Assembly: GCA_047947135.1 (NCBI GenBank)
Contig: CP170457.1
Location: forward strand, 3,472,001-3,536,000
Reading direction: 5' to 3'
Length of the DNA stretch: 64,000 bases
Source: Planctobacterium sp047947135
GTDB taxonomy: Bacteria; Pseudomonadota; Gammaproteobacteria; Enterobacterales; Alteromonadaceae
The position numbers and the translations under genes were made by a program. This document shows positions 54,357 to 63,382 of the stretch, piece after piece. The notes beneath the pieces are model-generated. The model ran no database searches and had not been told where the DNA came from. It worked only from the letters and a program-made list of their open reading frames with translations. The stretch's first letter is position 1. Each line of letters begins with the position of its first letter.

Positions 54357-55652
54357 TTGGACGAAATACCCACCGGCACGCTTTTTATTCTTCTTGGCGT
54401 ACTTATTTTTCTGTCAGCTTACTTTTCCAGCTCAGAAACCGGCATGATGTCAATCAATCGCTACCGATTGAAACATCTGGAGCAGGACGGGCATACAGGG
54501 GCAAAACGTGTCCATGGGTTATTGGAACGGCCTGACAGATTAATTGGCCTGATACTCATTGGAAACAATTTAGTTAACGTCTTCGCCTCTATTATCGCAG
54601 CGGAAATCGGTATTCGCTACTTCGGTGATCTGGGTGTGGCGTTTGCCGGAATTGTTTTAACCCTGCTCTTGCTGATTTTTGCCGAAGTCACGCCAAAGAC
54701 CGTTGCAGCGTTATATCCAGAGCGCATTGCCTTCCCAAGCTCACTGATTTTATCGCCGCTGCTAAAAATCTTTTTCCCCTTGGTCATTTTTCTCAATTTC
54801 ATGACTAATGGCATTCTTAAATTATTCAAAATCAACCCTAAAGAAGGTGGTGATCACTCGTTGAGCAAAGATGAGTTGCGAACCGTGGTGCACGAGTCCA
54901 GTGTGATGATCCCTAAAAAGCACCAGGACATGCTGGTTGGTGTCCTTGATCTGGAAAAAGTCACCGCCGAAGATATCATGGTGCCGCGCAATGAAATTTA
55001 TGGCATCGATATCAACGATGACTGGAAAGATATTCAGAAGCAGCTGACCTATGCACAGCATACGCGTGTGTTGCTGTATCGTGATACCATCGATGACGCT
55101 GTCGGATTTATGCATGTGCGGGATGCATTGAGGTTGTTTTCCAAAGACGAATACTCCAAAGCATCACTCTTGCGTACCGTCAGAGAAATCTACTTCACAC
55201 CTGAAAACACGCCGCTGCATAAGTTACTCTACAATTTCCAGACAGCAAAAGAACGCATCGGACTGGCCGTTGACGAATATGGTGATATTCAGGGGCTGGT
55301 CACGCTGGAAGATATTCTGGAAGAAATTGTCGGCGATTTCACCACCAGTATTATTGAGACGAAGAGTGATAAAGAAGCCAAGTTGCAGCAAGACGGAAGC
55401 GTACTTATAGACGCCAGTTGCAATATCCGGGATCTCAATCGTGAAATGGACTGGGCATTGCCAACTGACGGGCCAAAAACCCTAAATGGTTTGATATTGG
55501 AATACTTAGAAGAGATCCCACAGGAGCGAATCAGCCTGAGGCTTGCGGGATACCCAATGGAAATCGTCAGTGTTGAAGATAATAAAATAAGCATCGTGCG
55601 CATCATTCCAGAATTTTTCATTCCACAGCACGAATCAGCCAACGCAAGTTAA
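54357..55652 (+). CDS. yfjD: CNNM/HlyC-CorC family membrane protein
   Basis: 431 residues from a TTG at 54357 with AGGAA upstream. CNNM (DUF21) transmembrane domain about 5-190 (AYFSSSETGMMSINRYRLKHL; LILIGNNLVNVFASI), a CBS pair about 205-330 (DIMVPRNEIYGI; LAVDEYGDIQGLVTLEDILEEIVGDF), then the CorC_HlyC domain to the end. Homologues (YfjD, CorB) are linked to magnesium efflux and homeostasis. Its transcript may continue to a terminator about 300 bases downstream, over a leftward small gene. Confidence 0.93.
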   Translation: MDEIPTGTLFILLGVLIFLSAYFSSSETGMMSINRYRLKHLEQDGHTGAKRVHGLLERPDRLIGLILIGNNLVNVFASIIAAEIGIRYFGDLGVAFAGIVLTLLLLIFAEVTPKTVAALYPERIAFPSSLILSPLLKIFFPLVIFLNFMTNGILKLFKINPKEGGDHSLSKDELRTVVHESSVMIPKKHQDMLVGVLDLEKVTAEDIMVPRNEIYGIDINDDWKDIQKQLTYAQHTRVLLYRDTIDDAVGFMHVRDALRLFSKDEYSKASLLRTVREIYFTPENTPLHKLLYNFQTAKERIGLAVDEYGDIQGLVTLEDILEEIVGDFTTSIIETKSDKEAKLQQDGSVLIDASCNIRDLNREMDWALPTDGPKTLNGLILEYLEEIPQERISLRLAGYPMEIVSVEDNKISIVRIIPEFFIPQHESANAS

Positions 55653-55707
55653 AAGCAGAAACTAATGGCAACAGGTAGCCGCAACTGCAACGTAGATCAG
55701 TGAGAAC

Positions 55708-55887
55708 TTAATCTTGTTTAGCGGCTCTGTTTGCCAAAATTTTTCGTTTTACTTGCTCAACTGCCTCATTCAATGAAGACAGACGATCAATAATATTTTC
55801 TAACTCGTCATCACGAGCGATATCCGATTGCGCAAGGTGATTTTGTAACACCCATTGTAAATGCGCCGGTAAGCTATTTCCAGACAT
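55708..55887 (-). CDS. 59-residue small soluble protein
   Basis: An ATG at 55887 opens 59 codons ending in TAA 55708-55710. Upstream is GGGAGGAATGAGGTT, a strong ribosome site. The peptide begins MSGNSLPAHLQWVL and is amphipathic and helical (ELENIIDRLSSLNEAVEQVKRKILANR), with charged, coiled-coil-like heptads and no cysteine or membrane segment. It looks like a genuine small protein, perhaps part of a complex, and it is convergent with the CorC-type gene. Family not recognised. Confidence 0.6.
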   Translation of the reverse strand: MSGNSLPAHLQWVLQNHLAQSDIARDDELENIIDRLSSLNEAVEQVKRKILANRAAKQD

Positions 55888-55945
55888 AACCTCATTCCTC
55901 CCACAAACTATATCGGTCGGATGTCGATTTTACTAAAGCACTTTT

Positions 55946-55969
55946 CGGCAACTTTTTGCCGTTTTTTTT
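55946..55969 (+). terminator. Rho-independent terminator, plus strand, without an obvious gene
   Basis: CGGCAA - CTTT - TTGCCG followed by eight T (55962-55969). It lies 290 bases beyond the CorC-type gene and past the leftward small gene, so it ends either a long 3' UTR of that gene or an unannotated RNA. Confidence 0.7.
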
Positions 55970-56134
55970 AAATATTGCCGCTTTTTTGCCAGATGAGTCT
56001 TCTTCAAGAACACAGCCAATTCCTGCCAGGCCTTTTATCCCCTGTCGTGCAGAGCAGAAATGTGGAATTACACCGACGAGGCGGCAAGGCAGCGAATTTT
56101 CGCCACCTTATTACAAACAACACACGTATTTAGT

Positions 56135-56602
56135 TTAGACCGGGTTAAATATATTCTCAATAACGCCACGATGAGTGGCTTTATCATATTCAAGGAGTGC
56201 GATTGAGGAAGTCGCGAAAAGGCGCGACTCAAAATGTCCACAGAAATTGTCCAACAGATAACTGACCAGTGGCATATGACTAACAATTAACAATGACTGT
56301 ACATCACTATTAATCTCCAGGACGGCATCAACGTAATCATGAACAGCAGAGGCAGTGCCAGATGGCACAATTTGATGGTTTGTTTCGCTGCGAGTGACAT
56401 CAACGACACTAGATACCATTTCAAATGTTTGCTGGGCCCGCGTATATGGGCTCACCAGTGCCATATCAATTTGTTCAACAGTGTCACGCAGCCATACTCC
56501 GGCTTTTTGGGTTTCGATAAACCCTCTTGTGGTCAGGTTGCGAGCCGCATCATTTTGGAAGTTCGCTTCAGCCTCACCGTGACGCATAATCATCAATTGC
56601 AT
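56135..56602 (-). CDS. sixA: Phosphohistidine phosphatase SixA
   Basis: 155 residues. Histidine phosphatase superfamily with the catalytic RHG motif at the start (MIMRHGEAEA), a second conserved His in LLIVSHMPLVSYL and the SPYTRAQQT block. SixA removes phosphate from phosphohistidine proteins such as ArcB and NPr. Single gene; divergent from the M16 peptidase, an arrangement also familiar from Vibrio and Shewanella, where fadIJ follow. Confidence 0.93.
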   Translation of the reverse strand: MQLMIMRHGEAEANFQNDAARNLTTRGFIETQKAGVWLRDTVEQIDMALVSPYTRAQQTFEMVSSVVDVTRSETNHQIVPSGTASAVHDYVDAVLEINSDVQSLLIVSHMPLVSYLLDNFCGHFESRLFATSSIALLEYDKATHRGVIENIFNPV

Positions 56603-56739
56603 GGCAAATAAGAATGTGTAACAAAAATTCGCGCCATGATAACAAAATTTATCTTCAATTCTATGAATATCGAACTAAGCTTTGATTCTTAGGGAAATAC
56701 TTCTGAATATTACTAATTTCATCATTACGGGAATACTTT

Positions 56740-59481
56740 TTGATCACGGCTTCTTCCGACCAGCGTCACTATACATTTCATACTCTGGAAAATCAGTTAC
56801 AGGTGTTGTGGATAAAAGACACAAAGGCTGATCATGCTGCTATTGGTCTATCGGTCAATTGTGGCAGCTTCAACGATCCTGATGATATTCCGGGATTGAT
56901 GCATTTAATGGAACATCTGTTTTTTGGTGGTAGCCACCACTTTCCGGAAAAAGGTGAACTAGTTTCATGGATAGAACGCCTTCCAGGTGCGATCAATGCC
57001 TGGACGTCTCCGGAATACACCAGTTTTTCCATGCATACGCCGGTGGAGCACTTCGCTGAAGCAATAACTCGATTTGTTGACATGTTGGCCGCACCGTTAT
57101 TTTCCCCGCCGGTAATTGCCGCCGAAATACAAACGATAGATGCGGAATTTAAAGCCAAGATAAAAGATGAAAACCGTCGTATTCAGGACGTTCACAAAGC
57201 CACCTGCAACCCGGCACACCCATTTCATCGCTTTGCCGTAGGCAATCAACAGATTTTTCAACAATTTGACCTGGACTATCTACAGGAAACATTGCAGTTA
57301 AAACATAAAAATCACTATGTTTCAGAGGCCATGCGAGTCTGTATCGTTGCGCCTGAACTACCACAGGATTTAATTACCTTTATACAAGCCCGGCTGGCGG
57401 ATATTCCATCGGGTCCAGCGCCACCATCTCAGTACCGAGAAATCCCGCTACATTTGCCGACGCATTTACACAAGCTGATCACTATCACTCCTCGAAAATC
57501 GTTCAGACAATTAGTGTTTAGCTTTGATGTCAGCAAGCTTGATGTAGATTACCGACGCAAGCCTGATGGCCTTATTAGTCATCTAATTGGATACGAGGGA
57601 CCTGGAAGCCTGCTGTATTTATGGAAGCAGCTAGGCTGGGCGACCCAATTACTGGTTGGTATTGGCCTTGAGGGTGACGGATTTCGGGAATTCAATATAA
57701 ACATTCAACTGACACCTCAGGGCGAACAACAAATTCCGGGCATTGCGGCCAGTATTTTTCATTTTATTGAACTGATTAAATCTGACAGTAAACTGGAGCA
57801 ACACTATCAGGAAAAATCCCGTCTCAACACACTGGCATTGGAATATGCCAACAACACCAAAGCACATATGTTGAGTCAGCAGATCTCGTTAAATATGCAC
57901 CACTACCAGCAGCCTCATTGGGTTGTCGGCGAGTACCTGATGGAGGCGTTCAAAGAAGATGAAGTGCAACATTTTCTCAATGGCTTAAAGCTCGAATACT
58001 GCCGTATGGTTTTAGTCAGTCCTGATGCTGAAACGACCAGTATTACCGGATTGTACCAGGCCAAATACGGTGAATCAGTAATCCCCGCAATGACGGTAGC
58101 AAAAGACTTTAACGCTATATTGGAACGGGAACTGTCACTACCTGGACTCAACCCTTATATTCCCAATATTGAGGCGAATCCAAAGCGCCAGCAATCTGTG
58201 CCGAAAATAGTCAAAGATCTTGCTCCACACAAAATCTTTTTGGGCAGTAATAATCAGATTGAAATGGCCAGAGGCGAAAGCTATTTGTCTTTGATTGATA
58301 CCACCCCTACGGCTCAGAGCATTCAAAATGTAGCACTGCGCAAATGTTGGGCTTATCAGTTACAAACTCAGATGAATGAGCACTTTTACGATGCCACTAT
58401 CGCTGGCAGCTTCTTTAATATTTATGCTCACCAAACAGGTATTGGGATCCATACCAGCGGATTTAGCGATAAACAGTTGCAGCTGTTGTACGATATTACC
58501 ATAGCCATTCAACACTCTTTTCAAGACTGCTCTAAATTCGATGTCTACAAACAGCAGTACGTAAATTCACTGCACAACAAATTGCTCAACAAACCACTGA
58601 ACCTATTGTTCACCTGTTTACAGGCGATCGTTGTAGAAAGTGCATATCTGCCTCAAGACCTGGCGAAGCAACTACAGAATGTAACTTGTAAAGAACTCAA
58701 CGACAGTAAATCAAAAACCCTCAACAACTCTGTCGTTGAAGGCTTGTTTTTTGGTGATTGGTCACAGCAGCAACTGAATGAGATGGTAAAAAGTCTGCCA
58801 TTACCCGCCGGTAAAGATGCCAACCCAGTGCAACATCCGGTTCTTAAATTAAATCACATTGCTGAATCTTGCTACGTTTTGCCCTGCTCACAGGATGAAA
58901 GTGCGTTGGTTCTGTATCTTCAAGGTGAAAACGACAGTTTGTGTGAGCAGGCTTTACTGATGTTAATCGAAAGCTTCCTGGGCTCGTTTTACTTTAACTG
59001 GATGCGTAACAGCAAAAACATGGGCTACAACGTTGGCAGTGGCTATCTGCCTTTTAATGAGTTTCCAGGCATCAGTTTGTATGTGCAATCCCCTACTCAT
59101 GGGGTTGCAGCACTTTACCGGGAATCGCTGAGTTGTATCAATGCGTTTACTGATTGGCTTGCGGCTTATCCAGAACCTAACTGGCAGCAGCATAACCAAC
59201 ACCTGATAGCACAATTAATCAATCCGAACGTCAACTTAACCATCGCCTGTCAGCGTATGTGGCATTCAATAGGACAGCAGGACCTCAAGTTTGATCGGCT
59301 GGAACGTATGGCTAAGCACTTATCGGCGTTGACCAAGGAGCAAGTTGTTGCAGAACTACAGCGAAGACTCGCTCGGCAGGCACCGTTTTTTGTGTTGCAT
59401 ACACCCATTTCAGAAAACGAAACTAAGCCAGATTGCCTGGCTACTCCCCTGACTGACATTTACCGCTACAAACACCACTGA
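56740..59481 (+). CDS. Pitrilysin-like M16 metallopeptidase, cytosolic
   Basis: 913 residues from a TTG at 56740. The inverted zinc motif HxxEH is H55-L-M-E58-H59, and the distal Glu is E136 (TIDAEF), with the supporting Glu at 129, so the N-terminal half is catalytic; the C-terminal half is the usual inactive partner. E. coli pitrilysin has 962 residues with a signal peptide, whereas this protein has none and is probably cytosolic. It degrades peptides. It lies between sixA and convergent fadJ. Confidence 0.9.
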   Translation: MITASSDQRHYTFHTLENQLQVLWIKDTKADHAAIGLSVNCGSFNDPDDIPGLMHLMEHLFFGGSHHFPEKGELVSWIERLPGAINAWTSPEYTSFSMHTPVEHFAEAITRFVDMLAAPLFSPPVIAAEIQTIDAEFKAKIKDENRRIQDVHKATCNPAHPFHRFAVGNQQIFQQFDLDYLQETLQLKHKNHYVSEAMRVCIVAPELPQDLITFIQARLADIPSGPAPPSQYREIPLHLPTHLHKLITITPRKSFRQLVFSFDVSKLDVDYRRKPDGLISHLIGYEGPGSLLYLWKQLGWATQLLVGIGLEGDGFREFNINIQLTPQGEQQIPGIAASIFHFIELIKSDSKLEQHYQEKSRLNTLALEYANNTKAHMLSQQISLNMHHYQQPHWVVGEYLMEAFKEDEVQHFLNGLKLEYCRMVLVSPDAETTSITGLYQAKYGESVIPAMTVAKDFNAILERELSLPGLNPYIPNIEANPKRQQSVPKIVKDLAPHKIFLGSNNQIEMARGESYLSLIDTTPTAQSIQNVALRKCWAYQLQTQMNEHFYDATIAGSFFNIYAHQTGIGIHTSGFSDKQLQLLYDITIAIQHSFQDCSKFDVYKQQYVNSLHNKLLNKPLNLLFTCLQAIVVESAYLPQDLAKQLQNVTCKELNDSKSKTLNNSVVEGLFFGDWSQQQLNEMVKSLPLPAGKDANPVQHPVLKLNHIAESCYVLPCSQDESALVLYLQGENDSLCEQALLMLIESFLGSFYFNWMRNSKNMGYNVGSGYLPFNEFPGISLYVQSPTHGVAALYRESLSCINAFTDWLAAYPEPNWQQHNQHLIAQLINPNVNLTIACQRMWHSIGQQDLKFDRLERMAKHLSALTKEQVVAELQRRLARQAPFFVLHTPISENETKPDCLATPLTDIYRYKHH

Positions 59482-59499
59482 TATCGAACAGTCTTATTA

Positions 59500-59527
59500 A
59501 ACAGAAAAGGCCAGTCAAGACTGGCCT
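59500..59527 (-). terminator. Terminator of the fadIJ operon
   Basis: AGGCCAGTC - AA - GACTGGCCT (59508-59527), a 9-base perfect stem; on the minus strand TTTTCTGTTT follows. It is 23 bases beyond the fadJ stop. Confidence 0.8.
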
Positions 59528-59550
59528 ATGTCATAGTGAAGTTTATTCGC

Positions 59551-61680
59551 TCAGTAAAATGACGTGTTTTCCTTAGCCATCTTGCTTAACAACGCGGCTG
59601 GTGCGAACTTATCGCCAAATTGTCCCTGGTAATGCTCCAATCTGGCAACCACGTGGTTAATACCCAGACTATCCATGTAGCGGAAAGGACCTCCTAAGAA
59701 CGGCGGGAAGCCAATTCCAAAGATAGAGCCTATATCGCCATCACGCGGATTACGGATAACACCTTCATCCAGACAAATCGCTGCTTCATTGAGCATAAGC
59801 AAGACACATCGTTCTGCAATCTGCTCTACCGTTAATTTTCGACCAGGCTCAATACTTAACAGGCTATAAACCGAGGCGTCGACATCTTTGCCTGGCTTTT
59901 TGCCCGAGTAACTGTACAAGCCACGCTTGTTCTTCTTGCCTTTGCGGTCATCAGCCAACAACTTGTCGAAGGCATCCGGCGCTTGAAAACGTTCCCCCAG
60001 ATCAGCCACCAGAATAGGCGAAATTTTCGAACCTACGTCAATACCCACTTCATCCAATAATTTCATCGGTCCAACGGGGAAACCAAACTTCACCAACGCT
60101 TTATCGATATGATCAATTGCTTCACCCGACAATAAAATATTGGCCGCTTCGTTCATGTAGGGCGCTAAGATACGGTTGACGTAAAAACCGGCTCCGTCTT
60201 TGACGACAATCGGAGTTTTGCCCTGACGTTTAGCAAACTCTACCGTAGTAGAAATTGTCTCATCAGAGGTTTTTTCATGCGCTATCACCTCAGCCAGTGG
60301 CATTTTGTCTACGGGTGAGAAATAGTGCAAACCTATGACTTGTTCCGGTCGCTTGGCATTGGCCGCAATCTGGTTAATCGGGATTGATGACGTGTTACTG
60401 GCAAAAATAGTGGTTTCTTTGCAGTTATCTTCGACATCTTTCACCATTTGCTGCTTCAAATTGACATCTTCAAACACTGCTTCGACAACAATATCCGTCT
60501 CTTTAAAGCCAGCATAATCCAGTGAGCCAGTCAGCAGCGACATTTGCTTTTGCATCTCTGACTTACGCATGATTCCGCGCTTTACACGCTTGTTCAGAAG
60601 CTCGTAACTGTATTGCATCGCGTTGGCGATACCTTCAGGACGCACGTCCTTGATGCGCGCGGGTAATTTTGCTTTGGTTGTGGTGACAAAAGCGATACCG
60701 CCGCCCATAAGACCGCCACCTAACACGCCAACTTTATTAACTTTGGCAGGCTCGACACCTTCCACTCCGGTCTCTTTTTTCATTTCCGTCGTAGCAAAGA
60801 AAATATTGCGCAATTGCTCTGATTCCGGGGTCATGACCAATTTACCAAACAATTTGGCTTCAAGCTCATAACCACGCTTGGTTGCTTTGCCGGCGCTGGC
60901 TTCCAACACATCAAGGATATATTCCGGTGCCGGGTAATTGCCTTTCGTTTTAGCAACTGTTTGTTTGCGGGCCTGTTTAAACAAAATTTGTCTACCCAGT
61001 GAGGTACCTTCGAGAAACTTGTCGGCGCCTTTCAACGCGGGAGTCTTGCGCTTAGGCAAGCCTTTTAAGGCAAGTTTACGAGCGACATCAACCAAAACAC
61101 TTTGTGGCACAACATCATCGACGATGCCATATTTCTTCGCCTGTTTAGGTCTGGCTTGTGAGCCCGTTAGCATCATTTTCATGGCTTGTTGTATGCCAAT
61201 CAGAGCTGGCAGACGCTGAGTCCCACCGCTACCCGGCAATAGACCCAATTGCACTTCTGGCAATCCCATCACGGTTTTAGGGTCATCGGAACAGACCCGA
61301 TAATGGCAGGCCAAAGCCAGCTCCAGACCACCGCCCAACGCGGGACCGTGGATAGCGGCTACAAAAGGAATAGAAAACTTTGCCATTCTGAAAAAGACAT
61401 CCTGACCGCCTTTTGAGAGTGCTTCAGCTTCATCTGCCGTTTTACACGCGGCTAACATAGAAATATCAGCACCAGCTACAAATGACGTCGACTTGCCACT
61501 GACCAGCACTACGCCTTTTATCGATTTATCGCCCTCAATGTCATCCAGAATACGGGTGATCTGTTCACCGAATTCTGCTTTCAGTGTATTCATGGACTCG
61601 CCAGGCACATCCATGGTTAATACTGCAATGCCGTCGTCGTGTTTTTCCAGCGTAAAGGCATTTTGTGTTTGTTCAGTCAT
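59551..61680 (-). CDS. fadJ: Fatty-acid oxidation complex alpha subunit FadJ
   Basis: 709 residues from ATG 61680 (MTEQTQNAFTLEKHDDGIAVL), preceded by GAGGAA; the start at 61707 would add nine residues overlapping fadI and lacks the conserved beginning. Enoyl-CoA hydratase domain (VPGESMNTLKAEF; GPALGGGLELALACHYRV; GLLPGSGGTQRLP) about 1-190, then the NAD-binding 3-hydroxyacyl-CoA dehydrogenase (GVLGGGLMGGGIAF). It performs hydration and oxidation in beta-oxidation. Coupled to fadI (TAATG). Confidence 0.95.
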   Translation of the reverse strand: MTEQTQNAFTLEKHDDGIAVLTMDVPGESMNTLKAEFGEQITRILDDIEGDKSIKGVVLVSGKSTSFVAGADISMLAACKTADEAEALSKGGQDVFFRMAKFSIPFVAAIHGPALGGGLELALACHYRVCSDDPKTVMGLPEVQLGLLPGSGGTQRLPALIGIQQAMKMMLTGSQARPKQAKKYGIVDDVVPQSVLVDVARKLALKGLPKRKTPALKGADKFLEGTSLGRQILFKQARKQTVAKTKGNYPAPEYILDVLEASAGKATKRGYELEAKLFGKLVMTPESEQLRNIFFATTEMKKETGVEGVEPAKVNKVGVLGGGLMGGGIAFVTTTKAKLPARIKDVRPEGIANAMQYSYELLNKRVKRGIMRKSEMQKQMSLLTGSLDYAGFKETDIVVEAVFEDVNLKQQMVKDVEDNCKETTIFASNTSSIPINQIAANAKRPEQVIGLHYFSPVDKMPLAEVIAHEKTSDETISTTVEFAKRQGKTPIVVKDGAGFYVNRILAPYMNEAANILLSGEAIDHIDKALVKFGFPVGPMKLLDEVGIDVGSKISPILVADLGERFQAPDAFDKLLADDRKGKKNKRGLYSYSGKKPGKDVDASVYSLLSIEPGRKLTVEQIAERCVLLMLNEAAICLDEGVIRNPRDGDIGSIFGIGFPPFLGGPFRYMDSLGINHVVARLEHYQGQFGDKFAPAALLSKMAKENTSFY

Positions 61681-61706
61681 CGCTTTTTCCTCACCTTTAG
61701 ACGTCA

Positions 61707-63017
61707 TTATTCTGTTTCCACAATCATAGCGGCACCCAGTCCACCGGCAGCACAGGCTGTCAGCAATCCAGAACCACCACCTCGACGTTGCAGTTCATTC
61801 AGCATCTGGGTCATCATTCGCGTGCCTGTGGCAGCAAATGGATGGCCATAAGCAATGGAACTCCCCATGACATTAAATTTATCCATGTCAATTTCACCGG
61901 TTGCGGCACTACGATTCAATTTCTCTTTTGCGAATTTATCACTGGCAAACATTTTCACATTGGCCAGCGTCTGCGCAGCAAACGCCTCGTGCATTTCAAT
62001 TAATGTCAGGTCGCTCAGCTTCATACCCGCTCTATCCAACGCGATAGGCGTAGCGTAAGACGGCCCCATTAACATATCTTCCCAGACATCAATGGCCGCA
62101 AAGGCATAACTGCGAATGTAACCAAGCGGTGTATAACCCAGCTCTTTAGCTTTTGACTCCGTCATCATCAGCACGGCTGAAGCTCCATCAGTCAGAGGCG
62201 TGGCATTTGCAGCTGTCACGGTACCGTGTTTCTTATCAAAGACCGGACGTAACTTTTTATAACCTTCCAGAGTCGAATCAAAGCGAACGTTATTGTCTTT
62301 GTCCAATGCACCTTTATAGGGTTCTGCGTAAGCAGTCATTACTTCATTGGCTAACTTACCGTCATTCCAGCTCTGCGCTGCATTACTGTGGGAACGGTGT
62401 GCCAATTCATCTTGTGCTTCACGGCTGATATTATGTGATTTCGCCATTTGTTCCGCAGTTTGTCCCATTGACAAACCTGTCGAATATTCGGCAACGGCAG
62501 GCGGCACAGGCATCAGGTCTTTTAGACCAAGCTTTTTAAGAATCTGCCATTTTTGACCGAGGGTTTTGGTTTTCTGCAGATCAACTAAGGCGCGCGCTAG
62601 TTTTTTGGAGACACCAATAGGTGATACCGAGGTAGAATCAGCCCCTCCGGCAACACCCACGTCAATTGTCCCAGCCATCATCGATTCCGCGATATTAACC
62701 GCTGCCTGGAAACTTGTGGCACATGCTCTGGAAACACTGTAGGCGTCGGTACTGACATTCATACCCGTACCCAGTACAATTTCTCTGGCAATATTTGGCG
62801 CTTCAGGCATCTGTACAACCTGACCATAAACCACCTGGTCTACCCACTCCGGGTTTACCTCATTTCTCACGAGCATCTCATTGACTACCATTTTTCCAAG
62901 GTCAAGTGCGGGAACGCCGTGGAAATAGGTGGCCATTTTGGCAAAAGGAGTTCTTAGTCCGGCTACAATGGCAATACGGTCGCCGTTTCTTGTAGTGACA
63001 TTTTGTTGTTTGGACAT
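61707..63017 (-). CDS. fadI: 3-ketoacyl-CoA thiolase FadI
   Basis: 436 residues, the same length as E. coli FadI. Catalytic Cys99 in SRACATSFQAAV, His in AYGHPFAATGTR, and Cys422 in TACAAGGLGAAM. It cleaves 3-ketoacyl-CoA in the final step of beta-oxidation. First gene of fadIJ; a FadR-like site lies 12 bases upstream of its start. Confidence 0.95.
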   Translation of the reverse strand: MSKQQNVTTRNGDRIAIVAGLRTPFAKMATYFHGVPALDLGKMVVNEMLVRNEVNPEWVDQVVYGQVVQMPEAPNIAREIVLGTGMNVSTDAYSVSRACATSFQAAVNIAESMMAGTIDVGVAGGADSTSVSPIGVSKKLARALVDLQKTKTLGQKWQILKKLGLKDLMPVPPAVAEYSTGLSMGQTAEQMAKSHNISREAQDELAHRSHSNAAQSWNDGKLANEVMTAYAEPYKGALDKDNNVRFDSTLEGYKKLRPVFDKKHGTVTAANATPLTDGASAVLMMTESKAKELGYTPLGYIRSYAFAAIDVWEDMLMGPSYATPIALDRAGMKLSDLTLIEMHEAFAAQTLANVKMFASDKFAKEKLNRSAATGEIDMDKFNVMGSSIAYGHPFAATGTRMMTQMLNELQRRGGGSGLLTACAAGGLGAAMIVETE

Positions 63018-63028
63018 GTTTTACCTCA

Positions 63029-63045
63029 AAGTGGTCTGACCTGTT
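63029..63045. promoter_or_regulatory. FadR-like operator upstream of fadI
   Basis: AAGTGGTCTGACCTGTT (plus strand) differs from the E. coli-type FadR consensus AACTGGTCnGACCnGTT at one position. It is just before the fadI start, where a bound repressor would block transcription in the absence of long-chain acyl-CoA. Confidence 0.65.
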
Positions 63046-63058
63046 ATTGGTAACGGGA

Positions 63059-63078
63059 TTCTAATGAATAAATTAGAA
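63059..63078. promoter_or_regulatory. Inverted repeat in the fadI promoter region
   Basis: TTCTAAT - GAATAA - ATTAGAA is a perfect 7-base inverted repeat 42 bases upstream of fadI, next to the FadR-like site. It could be a second operator or part of the promoter. Confidence 0.35.
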
Positions 63079-63382
63079 ATTACAATCTAAACCTGTGTAG
63101 TGCTTAACAACAGTTGCGTTAAGCACGCAACCAAAACAGTAGGAATTTGCTAACAAAAACATCAGCTTTGTAACATTGTTTTTCACAATCGCAACCTTAT
63201 ATAGACGAGAGTGTCAGTTATTGGTACTAAAGCATTCCTTTTTTAAAAGGTATAGTGACAATCAAATTGGTTCGGTCTTTGAACACGGATTGAGGGTCGT
63301 TCCATCAGGATAGTTTATTTTTCTGAATGTGAAATCTTTCGTTTAGAAATCAGTAATCAAAAAAGGCGAAGAAAATAACAAG

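Noticed and set aside
55956..56138. 60-codon plus-strand ORF
   Set aside because: It starts inside the terminator, has no ribosome site and looks like chance coding.
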